A stretch of 7,930 nt of DNA from Fidelibacterota bacterium. GTDB lineage: Bacteria > Fidelibacterota > Marinisomatia > SCGC-AAA003-L08 > GCA-002704045. The notes under the pieces were generated by a model that saw only the letters and a list, made by a program, of their open reading frames with translations, did not search any database and was not told the origin of the DNA. The translations under genes were made by a program, and so were the position numbers. The DNA is taken from assembly GCA_002704045.1 (NCBI GenBank), contig PAFF01000055.1:1-7930 (forward strand), written 5' to 3'. Shown here in pieces: positions 7,776 through 7,930 of this stretch. How positions within the stretch are numbered: the stretch's first letter is position 1; the number at the start of each line of letters is the position of its first letter.

Positions 7776-7930
7776 GCAAACTTTACTTTCTCTTTTAGTG
7801 TCTTCATATCATCTGTAGCACGTATCACTACTTCAGATAGATTACAGAATTGCTTGCTTCTGAGTATTATTTCTGAGCAGGGATTTGTGCCGAAATCCCA
7901 GTCATTGTCTCGTCTACCGTTACGTCCAGC
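7754..7930 (-). CDS. nrdJ: Class II (B12-dependent) ribonucleoside-triphosphate reductase, internal fragment
   Basis: This 59-codon reading, in a different minus-strand frame from nuoL, is open at the window edge and lies inside a ribonucleotide reductase. Class II enzymes make deoxyribonucleotides using adenosylcobalamin. The motif GTNPCSEIILR (14-24 of the fragment) is the active-site finger loop; its Cys18 would be the thiyl-radical cysteine and Glu20 the catalytic glutamate. The next cysteine, in KQFCNLSEVVIRA, follows 11 residues later. That equals the Cys408-Cys419 spacing of the monomeric Lactobacillus leichmannii enzyme, which favours the monomeric RTPR type over class I NrdA. The piece continues through LKEKVKFATILGTFQ, a conserved stretch that normally runs on into (S/A)TLT. 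Here it instead reads FLV and a TAG stop, so the gene is broken at the junction with nuoL. Both ends are therefore incomplete. Hand-counted GC is about 40% here against about 28% in the adjacent nuoL part (7621-7740). Such genes occur in bacteria and commonly in marine phages. Confidence 0.9.

Overview
The window is a compact, AT-rich, fully coding bacterial segment. All supported genes lie on the minus strand, so transcription runs from right to left. In that order the genes are a class II ribonucleotide reductase fragment (right edge), nuoL, nuoM, nuoN, a hotdog-fold acyl-CoA thioesterase, nqrA and a truncated nqrB (left edge). Gaps from nuoL to nqrB range from a 1-nt overlap to 11 nt. I see no internal promoter, terminator, RNA gene, repeat, IS element or CRISPR array, and no non-coding stretch near 300 bases.

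Positions 2666-7754 encode the three large antiporter-like membrane subunits of respiratory complex I (NuoL, NuoM, NuoN), with their channel lysine and glutamate residues intact. Positions 1-2190 encode the first two subunits of a different NADH dehydrogenase, the sodium-pumping Na+-NQR (NqrA and the first 270 residues of NqrB). The thioesterase gene between them overlaps nuoN by one base and ends 5 nt before nqrA. As read, the tail of a nuo operon runs directly into the head of an nqr operon, so a proton-pumping and a Na+-pumping NADH:quinone oxidoreductase may be co-transcribed.

The low GC, the NuoL type with a His/Asp-rich loop and long C-terminal arm, and the co-occurrence of Nuo and Nqr suggest a marine bacterium of the Bacteroidota/FCB or Marinimicrobia kind. 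This is an inference from general resemblance and the lineage is not certain.

The right-hand end is anomalous. About 177 bases (roughly 7754-7930) do not encode the expected NuoL N-terminus. In another minus-strand frame they encode 59 residues of a monomeric, B12-dependent class II ribonucleotide reductase, including the active-site NPCSEI motif, and they are visibly richer in GC. That reading hits a stop codon immediately after the junction, and NuoL simultaneously lacks its N-terminus. Both genes are therefore broken at one point, most simply because the contig is an assembly chimera, possibly with phage DNA. I found no convincing new biological system. The junction and the nuo-nqr linkage are the two points most worth checking.
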